From contig JAFDBA010000068.1 of assembly GCA_019313505.1 (NCBI GenBank), positions 1-12,555 of the forward strand: a DNA stretch of 12,555 bases, in the 5' to 3' direction. The notes under the pieces were generated by a model. The model had not been told where the DNA came from. It searched no databases and saw nothing but the letters and a program-made list of their open reading frames with translations. The position numbers and the translations under genes are program-made. The stretch is from Deltaproteobacteria bacterium. Its GTDB lineage: Bacteria > Desulfobacterota > Desulfobacteria > Desulfobacterales > UBA11574. Of the stretch, positions 1 through 7,682 are shown piece after piece. Numbering within the stretch: position 1 is the stretch's first letter; every line of letters begins with the position of its first letter.

Positions 1-1922
1 AGGTTATCCGCCTCATCCATGGCATCTTTTGCCGCCCGAATTATCCCGCCCGTGATCTCCTGTTCGAAAAGGTCCTTAACCTCTTTGAGTTTGTTGTTTA
101 ACCATGCCTGAACAATGGGGCCGAGCATATCATCGAGCTGCTTCTGATCAGCCCTTTTGAGACCTGTGGTGGCAGGGATCGCAACAAGGGCATACAGGTC
201 ATGCAGCCCGAACAGTCCTGTAAGCTTGACCTTGATTCCCACAGCTCCTACCGGATCTCCTGTTGAAAGAATATAAGTCACAGCCACTGTTGCCGGCACC
301 ACGTTCAAAAAGGCGGAAAACGTCTGCCGGATCTTGGTCCAAATCCCCATTTGACTGCGGAAACTTTTTGCCAGATCTTTCAACTCCTCCTCAATTTCTT
401 GTGACAGATCCACAATTAAATCCCGACGTGAAAGAATAGACTCTATCACCGATTTCCAGTCTCTATTCCGCAATTTTTCCTGCTCCTGAAAAACAACGGG
501 GTGAGCCGAAACAAAGAATGTTAAGGACGCCTGTTTTTCTTTGGTTTTTACATGCGGATTTTGATTGTCTTTCAGACCTTTACCTGCCCTGATCTCCTCG
601 ACTGCCTCAAACATTTGCCTGGTTACCGGATCTTTCAGATTGGCGGAAACCGAAATTTCAGGATTGACTGTTTTGTAATGCATGTTGTTTACGGCATTTA
701 CAAGATCCTCTTCGATGTTATCAGTAAAATCTTTTTGAGGCTCTATTTTCTTAGTCCCGGAAAGCTTATCTTTTACCTTTTTTGTGGTATCTAACAACAC
801 TTTAAAGGGGAGCTCAACAACTCTGCCTGTTTTGCGCATTGCTTTGACATAAGGGGGATCTGTTAACATCCAGATCTCAACAAAACGTTTTACCACCAGG
901 TCCATGGGGAAATGCTGCAGGGCTTCGTGCACACAATGACTCTGAGCTGTCTGCAGGGTATCAAGATAAAGGCGCAGCTCATCACGAGAAATCCTGGCAT
1001 ATTCAAGAAGATCTCCGGCCATGATCAACACATCCTTCAAGATCGAAGAAAGGAGTTCGAGTCTTAATTTAATAGAATTGATGTCCTGGAGAGCTTTTAT
1101 AAACGAAGGATCTTTTTCGCGTACCGGACGCAATGCCATGAATCGTTTGCCCGCAGCCACGGAGTTATCCTCATCCGCACGATAAATTCCCAGTACGTAA
1201 CGGTCGGCTTCATCACCATACAAGTTTCGGGCAACGGTCATAGCGTGTTCCTCCACCTCTTCTTGTTCAAAACTGGGATAAACGCGATAGACCAAAAAAC
1301 ATTTTCTCATTCCGATGCCCGTAAGCATTTCTGAAATAAAATCAGTATTTTCTCGGTTGTTATAGTTGGAATTGGTGAAAACATATATCAGGATATCTGA
1401 TGATTCCAAAGCCTTCAGGGCAATATCCCGGTTAACGTAAGTGCCTTTGGCGCCTGTATCAAAATCCGGTGTGTCCATCAGTACCAGATTCTGAGGAACG
1501 TCGTCGCTTAGAACATAGAGGGGGTGTCCCGGAATGGTAAGATCCTTTTTGTCTTTCAGGGGATCGGGTAAACATCCGAACTGCTCAAACAGAGCGGGAA
1601 GAATTTTTGGCCGGTTGAAGATTTCCTGGTGGGCGGAGACAAGGACGCGGCGGTTAAGCCCTGCACTGCCGCCAACCGGCGAAACACGTTTACCTACCAT
1701 CGAGTTAAACAGACTCGATTTCCCTGAAGAGCCCCCGCCGCAGATGGTTCCCATAATGGGAAAATCAGAAGAAAGCCGGGTAAGCAGTTTGCTGTCAACC
1801 ATCTTGGTCCATGTAGCAACATCCTTACTTCGACCGAGCCTGAGCCTGTCCTGGACAGCAGGGATACTAGTTCTTAATATTTTGAGGGCATCAGTTATGT
1901 TTTGTTTGTAAAGATTTCCCAT
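1..1922 (-). CDS. Large dynamin-like/Era-like GTPase, 5' portion (3' end outside window)
   Basis: My reading of the minus strand gives 640 uninterrupted codons from an ATG at 1922 to the window edge, so the C-terminus is missing. A P-loop is clear (G62-G-G-S-S-G-K-S69, followed by SLFNSMVG), and a Walker B/G3 strand reads NLVLMDTPDFD (D150), with Asp where DxxG GTPases have Gly. No NKxD guanine-specificity motif is visible; the expected strand reads CFLVYRVYP (208-216). Residues about 270-530 are mostly helical and charged. Residues about 534-583 are hydrophobic and could touch a membrane, followed by a long amphipathic helix. This layout (N-terminal G domain, helical stalk, hydrophobic patch) fits bacterial dynamin-like or '50S ribosome-binding GTPase' families. 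A weak AAGAG lies upstream of the ATG. Role unknown; GTPase identity is secure, subfamily is not. Confidence 0.85.
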   Translation of the reverse strand, partial: MGNLYKQNITDALKILRTSIPAVQDRLRLGRSKDVATWTKMVDSKLLTRLSSDFPIMGTICGGGSSGKSSLFNSMVGKRVSPVGGSAGLNRRVLVSAHQEIFNRPKILPALFEQFGCLPDPLKDKKDLTIPGHPLYVLSDDVPQNLVLMDTPDFDTGAKGTYVNRDIALKALESSDILIYVFTNSNYNNRENTDFISEMLTGIGMRKCFLVYRVYPSFEQEEVEEHAMTVARNLYGDEADRYVLGIYRADEDNSVAAGKRFMALRPVREKDPSFIKALQDINSIKLRLELLSSILKDVLIMAGDLLEYARISRDELRLYLDTLQTAQSHCVHEALQHFPMDLVVKRFVEIWMLTDPPYVKAMRKTGRVVELPFKVLLDTTKKVKDKLSGTKKIEPQKDFTDNIEEDLVNAVNNMHYKTVNPEISVSANLKDPVTRQMFEAVEEIRAGKGLKDNQNPHVKTKEKQASLTFFVSAHPVVFQEQEKLRNRDWKSVIESILSRRDLIVDLSQEIEEELKDLAKSFRSQMGIWTKIRQTFSAFLNVVPATVAVTYILSTGDPVGAVGIKVKLTGLFGLHDLYALVAIPATTGLKRADQKQLDDMLGPIVQAWLNNKLKEVKDLFEQEITGGIIRAAKDAMDEADN

Positions 1923-1971
1923 AGCGGTTACTCTTAAGATAACACATTTTTCTTCACAAAGGAATGCTGTA

Positions 1972-2001
1972 ATTATCCAATATCAGAGTTGATGGTTTCA
2001 A
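1972..2001 (-). promoter_or_regulatory. Candidate sigma-70 promoter of the GTPase gene
   Basis: On the minus strand TTGAAA (1996-2001) is followed after 18 bp by GATAAT (1972-1977). It lies about 50 bp upstream of the ATG at 1922, in the 157-bp gap after the membrane-protein gene, so the GTPase gene is probably transcribed on its own. This is a motif match only. Confidence 0.45.
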
Positions 2002-2079
2002 ACCGAACTCACTGAAATTTGAAGGCGCTTTTATTATGGCTATGCTGTTCAGATTTTAAAGCGGTATCGGCAAAAGCAG

Positions 2080-3801
2080 TTAACTAATTTTAACAAAAAT
2101 GTAATTTCTATATAGAGGATCATCAAATTTTAACAGGGGAGGAAGCACATTGAAACTATCAAACAATTTTTTATAATCTAATTTATTGTTGTATTCATTA
2201 TATAGAAATTCACTACCAGGTATTCCTTCAGGAGATACTAATACCAAATCACCCTTATAAATTTTTTCTGATTTTAAACATAAATGATCGTCCCAATTCC
2301 AGCATTTACCATCTGGATAATCAGTCGTATCTTTATTATATAATTTAATATGATTATCACCTAAATCATTAGAATTATATTTCAAAACATTTACTTTATA
2401 ATAAGAAAGGTAGTGAGCAATCCCTACAGAGGAATACCAGGAAGGAAAAAAAGTGTGTAAATTTATACTGCCATTCTTATTGACGTAATCTTTTAAAAAC
2501 AACACCGTTTTTTCCCAGGAAATACTTTTTTGCTTTGTATGTATCCAACTTGTCACGTTTGCATTAGCAAAAAAGAAAGATACAAGTAAAATTAATACAG
2601 CGAAAAAAGCTTTTAGTTTCATTTTATCAAGATAAATAAGAAAATGAAAAATATATAAAACGGAAATGAAATCAGCAGGGGAATAATAGGATAAATCTGA
2701 ATTAAGTAATCCAAGAAAAATATAACTCAAATAATATAAAAGGTTGCCAAAAGCCAAGCTGTCCCAAAAAGGGTTAAATTTATTTTTATTTCTAATCAAA
2801 TAAACGGCTCTAAAAATAAAAATAACAATAAAAGAAACAAAAATAACGTCAGTGACAGCAATTTCTAAAAGAGATAAAAGATCTTTTTTATGAGCATAAA
2901 CATATCCTGGATCATAAAGCCAAGGCTTTAAAAAATAAAAATAAGAAAGGATGTACATCAGAGAACAAAAGGAAAGCCCAAACTCTAACGGATATCTTTT
3001 AATAATGGATAATTTTTTTATGGTAACATCTTTCAAAGAAAATTCTTTATTGAGATAGAAATACAGAAGCCTAATAAAAGAGAAGCCCCCAAATAAAGAG
3101 AACGCAACCTCTTTAAAGTATAAAGAAATATTGGCAACAAATAAAACATACCATAAGTATTTAGATTGGCTCGTCTCAAAAAACCTCTTGGAAAAAAAAA
3201 CAAATAATGCAAAAAGAAAAATAATATCTCTATCAGGATAAATCAAAGAATATTGCATATGAAAGATGTTGGGAATGAACAGGATAAAGGCAATCAAAGA
3301 TAAACGTTGCCAGACTTTAAAAATGTCAAATAGCTTATACAAAATAAAAACTAAAATAAGCGTCTGACAAAAAACAATCGCATGCAACATGTACGCTTTA
3401 TTAAAGACAGGAAGAAGAATGTTAAAATAAAAATTTCCCAACGGGAAAAATCTTCCTTCCCCAATCCAAATATTGGGCGCCCAAATATCACCCTTAAAAA
3501 TAACATAAAATTGAATCAATTCATCAAAATGGTTAGAAAACTCTGAGTAAATTACATTAAAAAAAGCATATCCTGCTAAATAAAAACAAAATAAAGAAAA
3601 GGATATATAGGAAAGCTTTGGCTGGTCAAAGAAAGGATGTTTAATTAAGCTATTAAAATAAGACTTATCATAAGCATATAATTCTATAGCTTCTTCTTTG
3701 ACTAAATATTTATAAATAAAGTAAAGCAGAACAGATAACATCACAAAATATTGATAAAAAGTATTAGACAGCATAAACTTTAAAAAAAATAAGATTTGCA
3801 T
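2080..3801 (-). CDS. AT-rich polytopic membrane protein, possible GT-C glycosyltransferase
   Basis: 573 residues starting at the ATG at 3801. GGAAGG sits four bases upstream; the frame is also open to a TTG at 3813, but that start would place this Shine-Dalgarno sequence inside the gene. The first ~415 residues are about ten hydrophobic helices, and the last ~150 form a polar domain that ends without a helix. After the second helix comes an acidic loop (FDEL, Asp93/Glu94) and then GRFFPLG (116-122); later loops carry YPDRD (188-192) and YFKE (228-231). An acidic first outer loop, many helices and a soluble C-terminal domain are typical of GT-C enzymes that use polyprenyl-linked sugars. I infer the family from layout and do not recognise a specific one. 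The gene is much richer in A and T than the genes on either side, which suggests acquisition by transfer. No polysaccharide genes are nearby. Confidence 0.8.
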   Translation of the reverse strand: MQILFFLKFMLSNTFYQYFVMLSVLLYFIYKYLVKEEAIELYAYDKSYFNSLIKHPFFDQPKLSYISFSLFCFYLAGYAFFNVIYSEFSNHFDELIQFYVIFKGDIWAPNIWIGEGRFFPLGNFYFNILLPVFNKAYMLHAIVFCQTLILVFILYKLFDIFKVWQRLSLIAFILFIPNIFHMQYSLIYPDRDIIFLFALFVFFSKRFFETSQSKYLWYVLFVANISLYFKEVAFSLFGGFSFIRLLYFYLNKEFSLKDVTIKKLSIIKRYPLEFGLSFCSLMYILSYFYFLKPWLYDPGYVYAHKKDLLSLLEIAVTDVIFVSFIVIFIFRAVYLIRNKNKFNPFWDSLAFGNLLYYLSYIFLGLLNSDLSYYSPADFISVLYIFHFLIYLDKMKLKAFFAVLILLVSFFFANANVTSWIHTKQKSISWEKTVLFLKDYVNKNGSINLHTFFPSWYSSVGIAHYLSYYKVNVLKYNSNDLGDNHIKLYNKDTTDYPDGKCWNWDDHLCLKSEKIYKGDLVLVSPEGIPGSEFLYNEYNNKLDYKKLFDSFNVLPPLLKFDDPLYRNYIFVKIS

Positions 3802-4336
3802 TTGTCCTTCCAACCAGAAGAGTCTCTTATATATTTCGTTTTTACGAAGAGAATACGCTACAGATCTTTTTATCTTAATAATAAGTTAAAGGCAAAAAAC
3901 GCAATTAGAAATAAGATGCGAATCATGGAAAAGGAATAAATTTAAAAAAATATGCCTAAATATATAAAGGTCCTGACAAGGTCAATAATATAATAATTAA
4001 TTTAAATGGTTATGCTATATTTTAGTGTTGGTTGGTGTGATGAATCGATAGATAGGGAAAATGGATTTGATAATGATATGCGTGCCTAATCGCAAATTTC
4101 TTAATATTCAAGATTTCAACAAAAACTACAATATAAAGATCTGGCAGTCTCAGTAAAATGTGAAGGTTCCGCACCTCAACCAATACCGTTCACTATACTA
4201 ATATCATTGATGATTTGTTTTGTAAACCGCAAATAATTGAGCTTTTAATTATTCAACCTGTAAGGCAAGTATCGAGCATCGGTGATGAAAAAAAATAAAT
4301 TGGACTTACACAAGATGTTGTGGCGTAAAAAATAAT
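3802..4336. other. AT-rich 535-bp stretch without a convincing gene
   Basis: Lies between the membrane-protein start and the cheX stop. It is very AT-rich and full of stops in all frames. It contains one copy of the 33-bp repeat (4200-4232), followed by an AATAATT/AATTATT inverted repeat (4232-4253). A 31-codon frame at 4060-4155 (+) exists but has no family resemblance. I see no clear promoter or terminator. Confidence 0.6.
4200..4232 (+). repeat. 33-bp imperfect direct repeat, copy A
   Basis: Reads AATATCATTGATGATTTGTT then TTGTAAACCGCAA. It matches copy B at 5036-5068 at 30 of 33 positions in the same orientation. The two copies lie on either side of cheX and the receiver-domain remnant. 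Function unknown. Confidence 0.75.
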
Positions 4337-4795
4337 TCAGGCTAAACATACCTCTATTATAAAACTTCCAGCATCGGTTTTAAAAGGAATAGCAATTTTG
4401 GGACCTTTGGTCATGGATATGAGCTTGTGGTTTTTACCGGTAATCACTGTGGGAATGGCGCCGTGAAATAGTTTGCCCATTTTTTCGATTTCTTGTCTGG
4501 CTTGACCAGATATCATATTGGTTATTTCACCGACAGCATCTGCTATTTCACTATTTAGTTCCTTCATTTCCTCTCCAAACATGTTGGAAACGATTTTTAG
4601 AATACATAATTCATCAAATGTAACGGAAACAGTTCCATTTGCATCGCCGGTAAAACCAACAACACCTGAAACATCTCCCTGAGCAACATTATCTTTTTTA
4701 AGATATGGTTTTTCTGCTTTGGCCTTAACAAATGCCATTGTTTCAAGAACATTCAAGGTTGCATTTATAAACGGGTTAATAAGTTTTGCATCCAT
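4337..4795 (-). CDS. cheX: CheX-like chemotaxis phosphatase
   Basis: 152 residues spanning a complete CheX/CheC-type phosphatase domain, the family that dephosphorylates CheY~P and related receivers in the cytoplasm. The key helix reads AVGEITNMISGQAR and holds the catalytic pair Glu90 and Asn93 of the ExxN motif. The first half ends in a beta strand plus FGEEM (73-77), and the C-terminal half has the usual PTVITGKNHK and PFKTDAGSFIIEV strands. Length is normal for CheX. A strong AGGAG lies 8 bp upstream of the ATG. It starts 16 bp after the stop of a receiver-domain remnant on the same strand, so it was probably co-transcribed with a response regulator or hybrid kinase. No other chemotaxis gene is present, so its partner must be encoded elsewhere or is lost. 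Family call is firm; the pathway is inferred. Confidence 0.88.
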   Translation of the reverse strand: MDAKLINPFINATLNVLETMAFVKAKAEKPYLKKDNVAQGDVSGVVGFTGDANGTVSVTFDELCILKIVSNMFGEEMKELNSEIADAVGEITNMISGQARQEIEKMGKLFHGAIPTVITGKNHKLISMTKGPKIAIPFKTDAGSFIIEVCLA

Positions 4796-4811
4796 TATCT
4801 ATTCTCCTTTG

Positions 4812-4950
4812 TTACAAGATGGGAGCCAAATTTGAAAGGTAATCATCTATTCCGGCTTTGTGACATTTATCTCGATCACCTTTCATTGCATGAGCTGTCA
4901 TGGCAATAACAGTTACATTGTGATTGAGCACTTCGAATCCCGGGTTACAG
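4812..4950 (-). pseudogene. C-terminal remnant of a response-regulator receiver domain
   Basis: On the minus strand the last ~45 codons before a TAA at 4812-4814 read GFEVL, then VIAMTAHAMKGDRDKC, then AGIDDYLSN. This is the classic beta4-alpha4-beta5 end of a REC domain as found in hybrid histidine kinases (the Thr of AMTAHAM and the DDYLSKP element, here with Asn in place of Lys). The frame meets a TGA about 12 codons further upstream, and no phosphorylatable Asp or start codon can be placed with confidence. The spacing between GFE and VIAMTA is also about ten residues short of normal. About 300 bp upstream on the same strand (near 5092-5150) is a short frame with IPVFN...ELKKRV that faintly resembles the start of an HPt domain; I do not rely on it. 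The gene is decayed; cheX follows 16 bp downstream. Confidence 0.75.
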
Positions 4951-5035
4951 CTCAGTCAAACGGTGGTAGTTGAATGCAAAATCAAAACACTTAGCATGAA
5001 GATTTCGTGCCTGAAGCTTGCATCGGCATAAATCC

Positions 5036-5068
5036 AATATCATTGAAGATTTGTTTTGTAAATCACAA
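5036..5068 (+). repeat. 33-bp imperfect direct repeat, copy B
   Basis: Reads AATATCATTGAAGATTTGTT then TTGTAAATCACAA, differing from copy A (4200-4232) at three positions. It lies just upstream (minus-strand sense) of the receiver remnant. Confidence 0.75.
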
Positions 5069-5349
5069 CTTATCAAACAAGGCTAACAATCCACCCTCTT
5101 TTTCAATTCTTTCCCACAGTTAAAGACCGGAATCTTCTTTGATTTAATTTGAACCTCCTATAATGTGACAAAAATTGATTTTCTTGACTATATTTTTTAT
5201 ATTGTTTATACAGTAAAATCAATAAAAATAAATAATATAAGAATGTTAGATAGTTGCAAATTTTCTCTGAATCGACGCGGAATTATAATTTATTGAGAAG
5301 TTACGATATTTAATCAATATACGCATACCGAGAACAGGCGATATAAAAG
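5069..5349. other. AT-rich leader region upstream of the YcaO gene
   Basis: No gene is supported here. It contains the candidate promoter at 5184-5212 and then about 137 bp of AT-rich leader before the ATG at 5350. On the minus strand an AGGAGG at about 5153-5158 precedes only a short frame that stops within 25 codons. Confidence 0.5.
5184..5212 (+). promoter_or_regulatory. Candidate sigma-70 promoter of the YcaO gene
   Basis: TTGACT (5184-5189), a 17-bp spacer, then TATACA (5207-5212). It points toward the YcaO start at 5350 and would give an untranslated leader of about 130 nt. Motif match with optimal spacing in AT-rich DNA, so chance occurrence is possible. Confidence 0.5.
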
Positions 5350-6663
5350 ATGAAATTTCAGAATTGCATCAGAAATGATTATGGCAAGTGCGATCTACCG
5401 TCAAACACAATTAGTAGAATCAAAGACGGATTTCGGAGGTTGGATCTCAACGTTGAATACTCCCCTTTTCAAGTTTCGGACAATATTTATTGGGGACGGA
5501 TATGGATTGATTCAATTCGGATCGTATGTAATGGGAAAGGCATTACCCCGGAGCTTGCAGAGGCCAGTGCATACGCGGAACTGGCTGAACGCTTCAGCGC
5601 AGGGCTGTTCTATCCGGTCTTTGAAGAACGTGTGAGGTTTAACATTCCGGCCCTTTACAATGGGGGAACCAATAGGTTTCTTAATTGCGAATGGATGGAT
5701 GGATATGAACATGCCCACCAGGATGAATTGGGAGAAAGCACTCTAAGAATAGAAGATCTGCTGGCAAACGAAAGTCATCTGACAAATAAGGATGTTGATC
5801 ATATCAAAAACAGTAGAATGGCCAGACATTGGGTTGACGGTTTTTCAATAGATCGTGAAGAGTCAGTAAAAGTTCCGGTCAATTTTGTTACATATATTCA
5901 CGCGTCTAATGGGTTAGCGGCAGGAAATACCATGGAAGAGGCTATGGTTCAGGCCTCATGTGAAATATTTGAACGTTATGCCCAAATACAAATCATTAAA
6001 CCTGAAAAAATAGTTCCATCAATTGATCTGGATTCTGTGGACAATACCGTTATAAAGGATATGATTAAATTCTATCACGGCAAGAATGTTGATGTAATAA
6101 TCAAGGATCTTTCTTTTGATGGATTGTTACCCTGCATAGGCGTCCTGTTCATCAACCACAATTTGTCTCCGGATCGCCTGGAACATAGAATACTGATACC
6201 GGGCGTATCTTTTAATATGGACGAAGGTCTGACAAGGTGTTTTACGGAAAGCATGCAAGGCCGTGAAACTCTACTGGCTTCCCGTCCTCAGTTGGATAAA
6301 CCACTTGTCCATCGATCTCGGGCTAACAATTTTTACCTGTTAATGAAATGTTGTATTTCTCCAAAAGACATCTCATTTCTTGAGCAAGGAGAAATTGGCC
6401 CTTACAGGAACACCAAAATTAAGGATATTTTTGACGAGATTGAGGAAATTAAGAGAATATGTAAACTACTCAATACCGATTGCATAATACTCGACCAGAC
6501 CCATCCGGTATTGAATTTTCCAGTAGTAAGAGTAATTATCCCACGGATATCTGACTTTTTACCTTTCTTGAGTCAAGATATTCTCGTATCTGAAGCAACA
6601 AGACCGTCCTCTACATGGCGTGGATCAAGATTCACAGAAATAATGCAGAGTTTTTTTGCATAG
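5350..6663 (+). CDS. Stand-alone YcaO-domain ATP-dependent enzyme
   Basis: 437 residues. YcaO enzymes use ATP to activate a peptide backbone amide, forming azolines, thioamides or amidines; some have other roles. The ATP-binding signature is intact: GKG (62-64), the SxxAE-like helix AEASAYAELAERFS (70-83, Glu77 and Glu80), SNGLAAGNTMEEA (186-198), QASCEIFERY (201-210, with Gln201, Glu205, Glu208, Arg209), and TESMQGRE (299-306, Glu300, Gln303, Arg305). The C-terminus ends in TEIMQSFFA without the PxPxP tail typical of azoline-forming cyclodehydratases, which argues against a classical TOMM enzyme. No E1-like partner, dehydrogenase, TfuA or obvious short precursor peptide is near. The Shine-Dalgarno is weak, but no other in-frame ATG occurs before residue 116, within the domain. 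Next gene has its own promoter, so it is probably monocistronic. Family sure; substrate unknown. Confidence 0.9.
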   Translation: MKFQNCIRNDYGKCDLPSNTISRIKDGFRRLDLNVEYSPFQVSDNIYWGRIWIDSIRIVCNGKGITPELAEASAYAELAERFSAGLFYPVFEERVRFNIPALYNGGTNRFLNCEWMDGYEHAHQDELGESTLRIEDLLANESHLTNKDVDHIKNSRMARHWVDGFSIDREESVKVPVNFVTYIHASNGLAAGNTMEEAMVQASCEIFERYAQIQIIKPEKIVPSIDLDSVDNTVIKDMIKFYHGKNVDVIIKDLSFDGLLPCIGVLFINHNLSPDRLEHRILIPGVSFNMDEGLTRCFTESMQGRETLLASRPQLDKPLVHRSRANNFYLLMKCCISPKDISFLEQGEIGPYRNTKIKDIFDEIEEIKRICKLLNTDCIILDQTHPVLNFPVVRVIIPRISDFLPFLSQDILVSEATRPSSTWRGSRFTEIMQSFFA

Positions 6664-6707
6664 TAGAAGCATCCTATCCCAAATCATAATGCTGTCGTTT
6701 TCTTTTC

Positions 6708-6736
6708 TTGACACGCTTGTGACGATATCCTAAAAT
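6708..6736 (+). promoter_or_regulatory. Strong sigma-70-like promoter of the cytidylate-kinase-like gene
   Basis: TTGACA (6708-6713), a 17-bp spacer, TAAAAT (6731-6736). The -35 is consensus and the -10 is one base off. The leader to the ATG at 6932 would be about 190 nt, and I see no riboswitch in it. Confidence 0.65.
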
Positions 6737-6931
6737 TAAGAAAAACTCCTTTGAATCACATATTGAAGTGAGATTTCAACTCGACCGAGTTTCCTTTACC
6801 TCTGAAAGCTCTTCTGTTTCTGGCTTCATCGCGATCTGTTTGTCTCTAAAGTTGACCAAAAGATTTTTGAATCCTCTGTGTTTTCTTATGAATTGTTACC
6901 CATCCATAAACCAACCATGAAAGGAGGGAAC

Positions 6932-7600
6932 ATGAAAACTAAAACACGTTCTGTCGAGCAGATTATAGAAGAGCAGGTGCGAAGATGGCAGATTATGCGT
7001 ACGGAAGAGAAAAAAGAGGAAGAACGTATCTCTACCGTAACCTTTTCCAGAGAGCATGGAAGTGGGGGAGACATTTTGGCCGAGCGTCTTGCCAAAAAAC
7101 TGGGATACGAATTATTCCACCAGGAAGTCCTCCATAATATGGCTGAAAGTGCCCGTGTAAGTGTTCAATTCCTTGAAACGTTGGACGAAAAAGGTGTTTC
7201 CGTACTCGACGAGTGGATATCATCCCTTGTAGACAGACGACATCTATGGCCGGATCGGTATCTCCAGCATCTTATGAAGATTATCGGTACCATCGGCAAA
7301 CACGGCCGGGCTATTATAATAGGAAGGGGGTCCAATTTTGTTCTACCTCCTGACAAAAGGCTCAGCATTCGAGTGATAGCGCCAATGGAGGAAAGAATCC
7401 GAAATGTATCTAAAGAACTCGACATTACTGTTGAAGAAGCAAAACAAAGGGTCATAAAAACAGAATCGGATCGCAAAGCGTTCATAAAGAAATATTTTAA
7501 TGCCGATATCGCGGACATCTTTAATTACGATCTTATAATCAATACCGAGAACTTAAGTATCGACGAAGCCGTTAATATCATAAACGGGGCCCTGAATTAA
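6932..7600 (+). CDS. Cytidylate-kinase-like family protein
   Basis: 222 residues from the ATG at 6932, chosen because AGGAGG (6922-6927) sits just before it; earlier in-frame starts at 6878 (GTG) and 6917 (ATG) would put this ribosome site inside the gene. After a ~30-residue charged N-terminal helix comes the nucleotide-binding strand TVTFSREHGSGGD (35-47), a variant P-loop, then LAERLAKKLGYELF, GRGSNFVL (131-138), a helical lid-like segment with TESDRKAFIKKYF (177-189) and DLIINTENL (200-208). This is the order seen in the cytidylate-kinase-like family, P-loop NMP-kinase relatives common in delta-proteobacteria and distinct from housekeeping Cmk. The Lys of GxxGxGK[S/T] is absent, which is normal for this family. 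Actual phosphoryl acceptor unknown. Convergent with the downstream gene across a shared terminator. Confidence 0.85.
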   Translation: MKTKTRSVEQIIEEQVRRWQIMRTEEKKEEERISTVTFSREHGSGGDILAERLAKKLGYELFHQEVLHNMAESARVSVQFLETLDEKGVSVLDEWISSLVDRRHLWPDRYLQHLMKIIGTIGKHGRAIIIGRGSNFVLPPDKRLSIRVIAPMEERIRNVSKELDITVEEAKQRVIKTESDRKAFIKKYFNADIADIFNYDLIINTENLSIDEAVNIINGALN

Positions 7601-7624
7601 ATGAACAGGGTTTGACCCAACGTG

Positions 7625-7667
7625 TAAAAAAAAATGCCGGGATTTTTTTAAAGGTCTCGGCATTTTT
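7625..7667. terminator. Bidirectional intrinsic terminator
   Basis: AATGCCGGGA (7633-7642) pairs over ten positions, including one G-U, with TCTCGGCATT (7655-7664) around a 12-base loop. An A-run precedes and a T-run follows, so it works on both strands. It sits between the convergent kinase-like gene (+) and the ADP-ribosylglycohydrolase gene (-). Confidence 0.88.
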
Positions 7668-7682
7668 CATAAGAAATGCGGG

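Noticed and set aside
1534..1911. 125-codon plus-strand frame
   Set aside because: It lies wholly inside the minus-strand GTPase frame, opposite its P-loop region, and its translation has no domain character.
4060..4155. 31-codon plus-strand frame with AGGGA upstream
   Set aside because: Very short, in AT-rich DNA, with no recognisable motif. It could not be supported as a RiPP precursor for the YcaO enzyme.
4310..4323. CACAA-GATG-TTGTG hairpin downstream of cheX
   Set aside because: A 5-bp stem with no T-run after it on the minus strand, so it is not a credible terminator.
5092..5150. Minus-strand IPVFN...ELKKRV segment resembling an HPt domain start
   Set aside because: Too short and without the phosphorylatable His region; the order relative to the receiver remnant is also unusual. 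Mentioned only as a weak hint.
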